Shown: one piece after another, positions 5,074-7,954 of the stretch
How the letters are laid out: each line of letters starts with the position of its first letter
How positions within the stretch are numbered: the stretch's first letter is position 1
Assembly: GCA_958451705.1 (NCBI GenBank)
Contig: CAUDRD010000063.1
Coordinates: 1-7,954, forward strand
Reading direction: 5' to 3'
Source: an uncultured Oscillospiraceae bacterium
GTDB taxonomy: Bacteria; Bacillota; Clostridia; Oscillospirales; Acutalibacteraceae
DNA: 7,954 nucleotides
Translations under genes and position numbers: made by a program
Notes under the pieces: model-generated
Told to the model about the DNA's origin: nothing
What the model saw: the letters and a program-made list of their open reading frames with translations, nothing else
Databases searched by the model: none

Positions 5074-5433
5074 TTATACCTCCCTGAAGAAAAATTCATT
5101 ATCGGTAAGGCAGTCTGCGGCAGCGGCAAGGGCTTCTTTTAAAAGAACCTGAGAAATTTCTTCACTCTTTTCTGACATACTTACTGTAACGTCGCCGGCT
5201 TTAAAAGATGAAATTCCGTCGGATGTAAGAGCTTCACTTCTTGTTTTAGCCGTAAGAGCCAAAGCGGCAGCGGCGGCGATAACTCTCGGGTCATCCCCGC
5301 AAAGGGGGCTTCTCAGCTTAGGGCTGAGCTGAGAAGCGGCTTCGGAGCAAAGTGTCAGTGCTTTTTCTTCGTTTTCGAGGTCAATATCGGTCATGATTTT
5401 AAGGCGGCTGAGCACCTTTTCAGGGTCAATCAC
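5074..5433 (-). CDS. Head-tail connector adaptor (gp6/gp15/YqbG-like)
   Basis: About 119 residues and largely helical: an N-terminal 'VLSRLKIMTDIDLENEEKAL' helix region, 'RVIAAAAALALTAKTRSEAL' as a long central helix, 'FKAGDVTVSMSEKSEEI' as a beta turn, and 'VLLKEALAAAADCL' as a C-terminal helix. Helix-bundle adaptors with this central Ala-rich helix and a 'G.v.vs....' hairpin sit under the portal ring in HK97- and SPP1-like heads (family knowledge). It directly follows the major capsid gene, as expected. Start choice: GTG at 5439 is only 2 bases from AAAGGAG, whereas GTG at 5433 is 8 bases away, so the second is preferred (the longer form has 121 residues). An 11-bp inverted repeat lies inside the gene. 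Confidence 0.65.
   Translation of the reverse strand: MIDPEKVLSRLKIMTDIDLENEEKALTLCSEAASQLSPKLRSPLCGDDPRVIAAAAALALTAKTRSEALTSDGISSFKAGDVTVSMSEKSEEISQVLLKEALAAAADCLTDNEFFFREV
5308..5337. repeat. Perfect 11-bp inverted repeat with 8-base loop, plus adjoining 4-bp hairpin
   Basis: GCTTCTCAGCT at 5308-5318 pairs exactly with AGCTGAGAAGC at 5327-5337. Next to it CCCC (5295-5298) can pair with GGGG (5304-5307). Both lie inside the connector-adaptor coding sequence. The first is strong enough to fold in RNA. There is no T-run, so it is not a normal terminator. Confidence 0.85.
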
Positions 5434-5441
5434 AGGCACCG

Positions 5442-5448
5442 CTCCTTT
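5442..5448 (-). promoter_or_regulatory. Ribosome binding site choosing between two GTG starts
   Basis: AAAGGAG sits in the short gap after the capsid gene stop. It is 2 bases from GTG at 5439 and 8 bases from GTG at 5433, favouring the latter as the connector start. Confidence 0.6.
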
Positions 5449-5451
5449 TTG

Positions 5452-6441
5452 TTAAATATTAAGAGCAACGCAGGAATCAGGTGAAAGGGGAGAAAATCCT
5501 GCCGTTACGGTAATGGCGGCTCTTTCAAGCTGGCGGTCAATGAGTTTGTCAAACTCTGTGGTGATGTCCCCGGCCTGAACCATTTCGAGAGTGCAGCTCT
5601 TGTCGAAGGCGAGAATTTTATCTGCGGGGGCGTGGAAAGATTTGACAAGCTCCGCACCCAAAGGAGTAATAAGCTTTCCTGTGGCGTGGAAATTAAGCCC
5701 TGCGGCAGCATCCATAAATTCAGGAATGGCAAGAAGCTTTTCCGCTGCTTCAATGGAAGCTACAAGAGTTGTCATATTGTAGGGGTGAAGGGCGTTCCAG
5801 GTTTTTACAATATCTGCGTATGTAGTTTCGCCGGGGCTTGCAGGCTCAACCTCAGATGCAATGGATGAGAGAGCGTCAATTGCGTCCTTTGCCTGAGAGC
5901 GGGCGATATGTGCGCCTATCTGACGGAGCATGATTGTAAAAACATCAAGCTTCTGGTACTTGATAGCCTCATAGGAAGCGGAGAGAATGCGTCCTCTCTT
6001 ATGGAGCTGTACGAGATTTTCTCCTAAAGCGATTGAAGCGGAGGGTATCTGGGCGCCCTCACCGACAGTTTTGAGTTCTTTTTCGTCGTCGTCTGGGAGA
6101 AGGGAAAGAGCTCTGTAATCGAGAGAGTCAATTTTTGTAACGGTAGCTATGAGTTTACCGAGAATGTCCGCCTCCTCCATACCTGTGCGTACTGTGCGGG
6201 AGATGTACTCAGGGAAAAGCACCGAGGAATCGGAGGTTGAGAAAAACTTTGCGACGGGGTCGCTGTTTCTTCCCATAACCTTTATGTCGAATCGTTTAAG
6301 CTGACGCTGAAAAGCGTCAAGTCCCTCAAGAGAGGTTCCCTTATAGTTTTCGGAAGGGTCCGCCTGTTCGAGAGCGGCGCAGATACCGCCGGGAACTTGA
6401 TACATACCCTTTTCCAGTCTAATGTTCTGAAAATTAGCCAT
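5452..6441 (-). CDS. Major capsid protein, HK97 fold
   Basis: 329 residues, the main building block of the head shell. Residues 1-65 form a polar N-terminal arm that may be trimmed by the protease. From residue 73, 'SVLFPEYISRTVRTGMEEADI' begins the HK97-type domain, followed by 'IDSLDYRALSL', 'GEGAQIPSASIALGEN' (typical of the loop leading into the long spine helix), and 'RGRILSASYEAI' with a long helix 162-193 ending in 'AKDAIDALSS'. The later 'AAEKLLAIPEFMDAAAG' and 'LGAELVKSF' segments are common in clostridial phage capsids. Position after the protease and decoration genes is canonical. AAAGGAGG lies 8 bases before ATG at 6441, one of the best sites in the window, consistent with high expression. 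It ends VALNI at TAA, 13-20 bases before the connector start. Confidence 0.85.
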   Translation of the reverse strand: MANFQNIRLEKGMYQVPGGICAALEQADPSENYKGTSLEGLDAFQRQLKRFDIKVMGRNSDPVAKFFSTSDSSVLFPEYISRTVRTGMEEADILGKLIATVTKIDSLDYRALSLLPDDDEKELKTVGEGAQIPSASIALGENLVQLHKRGRILSASYEAIKYQKLDVFTIMLRQIGAHIARSQAKDAIDALSSIASEVEPASPGETTYADIVKTWNALHPYNMTTLVASIEAAEKLLAIPEFMDAAAGLNFHATGKLITPLGAELVKSFHAPADKILAFDKSCTLEMVQAGDITTEFDKLIDRQLERAAITVTAGFSPLSPDSCVALNI

Positions 6442-6460
6442 ATATTTTTCCTCCTTTAAA

Positions 6461-6799
6461 TCAGAGCATAAACTCTACTGTCTTTTTTGCTGTGTCAACG
6501 TTTGTGATAAGCACCTTTTCCGTGCCGGTGCCGGTTTTAACTCCCGTTGCGGCGGCAGCAAGGCTTTGGTAGCCTACAGAGGGCGCAGAACCCGTGTAGG
6601 GGAGACATACAAAGCCTTTAAGCTGAACCGTTGCAACGCCGCCTCGGCAGGCTGCGGCAATGCCGATAAAAGCGTCACCGTCGGCGCACTTTGCAACTGT
6701 GCCGTTTGCTGTGATTTTTACGGGAGAGTTCTTTTCGATTGTTCCCGAAGCTGCAAAGGTAGCGCAGAGTGTTCCGATTCCTTCATAAGAAAATTTCAT
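6461..6799 (-). CDS. Small capsid decoration protein, DUF2190-like
   Basis: 112 residues, rich in Gly, Ala, Thr and Val, and almost wholly beta. 'NSPVKITANGTVAKCADGDAF' then 'IGIAAACRGGVATVQLKGFV' (about residues 24-64) matches the DUF2190 pattern, in which a 'G..V....dG.v....a...iGva' repeat builds a small beta barrel. Proteins of this type bind the outside of the head as decoration/stabilising trimers, or act as capsid spikes (family knowledge). It sits between the protease and the capsid protein, the usual place for decoration genes. AGGAGG is 8 bases before ATG at 6799. It ends EFML at TGA, 19 bases before the capsid start. No signal peptide or membrane segment. Confidence 0.65.
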   Translation of the reverse strand: MKFSYEGIGTLCATFAASGTIEKNSPVKITANGTVAKCADGDAFIGIAAACRGGVATVQLKGFVCLPYTGSAPSVGYQSLAAAATGVKTGTGTEKVLITNVDTAKKTVEFML

Positions 6800-6816
6800 A
6801 GATAAATCCTCCTGTT

Positions 6817-7167
6817 TTAAATTTTAAACTGACTGTTTGATTTGACTTTTTCGCCGTTTTCTTTTGGAGCAAGCTGGGGAGAAAGGGGCATTTCCTTTTT
6901 TGCCCTCATCTCAAATGCGCCTTTGAACTTTTTAAGCTCACCGGGCTCCATTGAAGCGCAGATTGAGCGCACAGTGTCCGGAAGAAGCTCCGGAACAGTA
7001 ATTGCACAGAGTTTTACGGTGTCTTCCGTTAGGGATCTCTTATACTCTTCTCCCCAAAGGGAAAGAGCCTCAAGGCGTTTCATCTCTTTTTTAAGAGCGG
7101 CGGTTTCCTTTTCCGAGAGGATAATATTTCCTCCTGCTGAAAAGATTTTTTCTTTTATGTCGTTCAT
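6817..7167 (-). CDS. Probable nested scaffold protein from an internal in-frame start
   Basis: The ATG at 7167 (Met210 of the protease ORF) is preceded by AAGGAGGA at 7185-7178, a strong site about 11 bases upstream, unusual inside a coding sequence. Translation from it would give a free 116-residue protein starting MNDIKEKIFSAGG, helical in the middle ('EKETAALKKEMKRLEALSLWG') and basic at the end. Lambda Nu3 is made in the same way inside protease gene C (established). The sequence shows the site; use of it is inferred. Confidence 0.5.
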   Translation of the reverse strand: MNDIKEKIFSAGGNIILSEKETAALKKEMKRLEALSLWGEEYKRSLTEDTVKLCAITVPELLPDTVRSICASMEPGELKKFKGAFEMRAKKEMPLSPQLAPKENGEKVKSNSQFKI

Positions 7168-7794
7168 TTTTACTTTTTCCTCCTTATCCTTAAAGGCTTT
7201 GATAACGCCGGCGGCAGGCTGAGCGGGAACGGCTACAAAGGACCATTCATAAGCGTCTGTGGGGTTTTCCAAAATGCCGAAGCATTTTTTGCCGTCATAG
7301 GTTTCGCCTGGGGTGTGGCTGCATTTTGCGGAGCGTACATCGCAGCCGCAAACTGAGCAGATTTTTTCCGAAACGCTGCAGCTTATGCTGACTTCCTTTT
7401 TGATTCCCGTTTCGATTTCTTCAATAAGGGAGCGGGATTTTTCAGTAACGGGGATATATGCCTTTGCGTTAAGGGTAAAATAAGTTTCTCCCACTGAATT
7501 TTTCATATCCATGTGTTCTGTAACTGATGTATCAAATATTCTTGCGCTTTGATATTCCGCTTTTGGGTTGTGGTCGAAAATACCGCTTTTTCCTTTAAAC
7601 ATTTCCGCAAGAGTTCTCAGTGAGTTTTCGGAGAACTGTTCAAAATCCCTGTCGATTTCGTTGTCACATAAAATAAGGCTGAAAATATACACCTCGTCAC
7701 GTTTAAGGGGGCGTTTGGAATAGCCGTTAATAAGAGCCATGTCCCTGTCATCGCCGCTTTTTTTAACGGACGTAATTCCGAAAGTTTTATTCAT
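6817..7794 (-). CDS. Prohead maturation protease with C-terminal scaffold-like region
   Basis: 325 residues from ATG at 7794. Residues 1-200 form the protease part: 'GIFDHNPKAEY' at 71-81 with a candidate catalytic His75, and 'GIKKEVSISCSVSE' at 130-143 with candidate catalytic serines, followed by 'AYEWSFVAVPAQPAAGV' at 181-197, the usual end of HK97-type prohead proteases. A Cys/His-rich insert (C146, C149, C151, C158, H160, C171) lies between, as in other clostridial phage proteases. Residues 205-325 are charged and helical and look like a fused scaffold. The enzyme would cleave capsid N-terminal arms and scaffold inside the procapsid. AGGTGA is 5 bases before ATG 7794; a GTG at 7803 has no room for a site. 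It overlaps the portal gene by 8 bases. Confidence 0.8.
   Translation of the reverse strand: MNKTFGITSVKKSGDDRDMALINGYSKRPLKRDEVYIFSLILCDNEIDRDFEQFSENSLRTLAEMFKGKSGIFDHNPKAEYQSARIFDTSVTEHMDMKNSVGETYFTLNAKAYIPVTEKSRSLIEEIETGIKKEVSISCSVSEKICSVCGCDVRSAKCSHTPGETYDGKKCFGILENPTDAYEWSFVAVPAQPAAGVIKAFKDKEEKVKMNDIKEKIFSAGGNIILSEKETAALKKEMKRLEALSLWGEEYKRSLTEDTVKLCAITVPELLPDTVRSICASMEPGELKKFKGAFEMRAKKEMPLSPQLAPKENGEKVKSNSQFKI
7178..7185 (-). promoter_or_regulatory. Internal ribosome binding site for the nested scaffold
   Basis: AAGGAGGA on the minus strand falls at the Lys-Glu-Glu codons just after the protease domain and about 11 bases before ATG at 7167. It encodes part of the linker, so chance from a KEE codon run is possible. 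Confidence 0.45.
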
Positions 7795-7954
7795 CTTTTT
7801 CACCTGCCTTTAAAGGTAAATTTGCCAGTGTTTCCTCCGTCTGAGCTGAATATAGTCTGGCTTTTGCAGACTCAACCTCATCCTGTAAGGTGATGTCGTC
7901 CCACTCAACGGTGCAGTCGGGATTAAAGCCGGAAAGGCGTAAAAATGTATTTGA
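7787..7954 (-). CDS. Portal protein, C-terminal fragment (5' end outside window)
   Basis: An open frame enters at the window edge and stops at TAA 7789-7787, giving the last 55 residues. These include 'FNPDCTVEWDDITLQDEVE' followed by 'SAKARLYSAQTEETL'. A beta strand with an acidic 'W.D....de' motif, then an Ala-rich helix running to a charged tail, is the usual end of tailed-phage portal proteins (family knowledge). The position directly before the prohead protease, with an 8-base overlap, fits the universal order terminase, portal, protease, capsid. The portal is the dodecameric ring through which DNA is packaged and to which the connector binds. Only the tail end is visible, so the portal subfamily cannot be named. 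Confidence 0.65.
   Translation of the reverse strand, partial: SNTFLRLSGFNPDCTVEWDDITLQDEVESAKARLYSAQTEETLANLPLKAGEKDE

Noticed and set aside
5134..5147. 14-bp palindrome TTCTTTTAAAAGAA
   Set aside because: Low-complexity A/T-rich sequence from Leu-Leu-Lys-Glu codons; no partner or spacing that suggests a site.
5505..5753. Minus-strand 82-residue frame inside the capsid gene
   Set aside because: An alternate-frame shadow of the capsid coding sequence, rich in Ser/Pro/Leu, with no recognised feature.
6302..6319. 7-bp stem with 4-base loop near the start of the capsid gene
   Set aside because: Expected by chance at this length, within codons for DAFQRQ, and without a regulatory context.
7795..7803. 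GTG at 7803 as the protease start
   Set aside because: No space for a ribosome binding site, while AGGTGA is well placed for ATG at 7794.
1..7954. Promoters, terminators, tRNAs, CRISPR arrays, insertion sequences, attachment sites
   Set aside because: Gaps between genes are at most about 20 bases and are filled by ribosome binding sites; no cloverleaf, array, transposase or stem-plus-T-run was seen.

Overview
The window is a single tightly packed block of phage virion genes, all read on the minus strand, so transcription runs from high to low coordinates. It looks like a prophage or phage of a Firmicute, most likely a clostridial gut anaerobe. The support for this is strong AGGAGG-type ribosome binding sites on nearly every gene, roughly balanced base composition, and a gene order like that of the Bacillus PBSX/skin and clostridial Mu/P2-like contractile-tail prophages. 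There is no RNA gene, CRISPR array, insertion sequence or convincing plus-strand gene. No gap between genes exceeds about 20 bases.

Head module, in transcription order: the C-terminal end of a probable portal protein (7787-7954); a prohead protease with a scaffold-like C-terminus (6817-7794) and a likely nested internal start for a free scaffold (6817-7167); a small DUF2190-like decoration protein (6461-6799); and an HK97-fold major capsid protein (5452-6441). The head-tail interface follows: a connector-adaptor (5074-5433), a head-closure-like protein (4739-5071) and a tail-completion/terminator-like protein (4313-4738).

Tail module: a tail-tube-like protein (3933-4313); a 42-residue ORF absent from routine ORF calls (3808-3936); a LysM hub protein (3296-3811); a gpD/XkdQ-like hub (2343-3299); a short gpV-like spike (1969-2340); a gpW/gp25-like wedge (1619-1963); gpJ (549-1622); and gpI/YmfQ (1-549, cut by the window edge).

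The main surprise is what is missing. A baseplate of contractile type, with hub, spike and all three wedge proteins, follows a head and tube gene, yet there is no tail sheath gene and no tape-measure gene where every related cluster carries them. In the tape-measure slot sits only the 42-residue ORF, joined to both neighbours by 4-base ATGA overlaps. It can also be reached from the tube gene by a -1 frameshift at a correctly phased A AAA AAG heptamer. The remaining genes are intact and translationally coupled, which argues against simple decay. A head carrying a very short, sheathless tail ending in a myovirus-type baseplate is the most interesting reading. The alternative is that sheath and tape measure lie outside this window.

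Other signals are a perfect Shine-Dalgarno held 22 bases from the gpJ start with a hairpin between them, and two perfect 11-base inverted repeats inside coding sequence.
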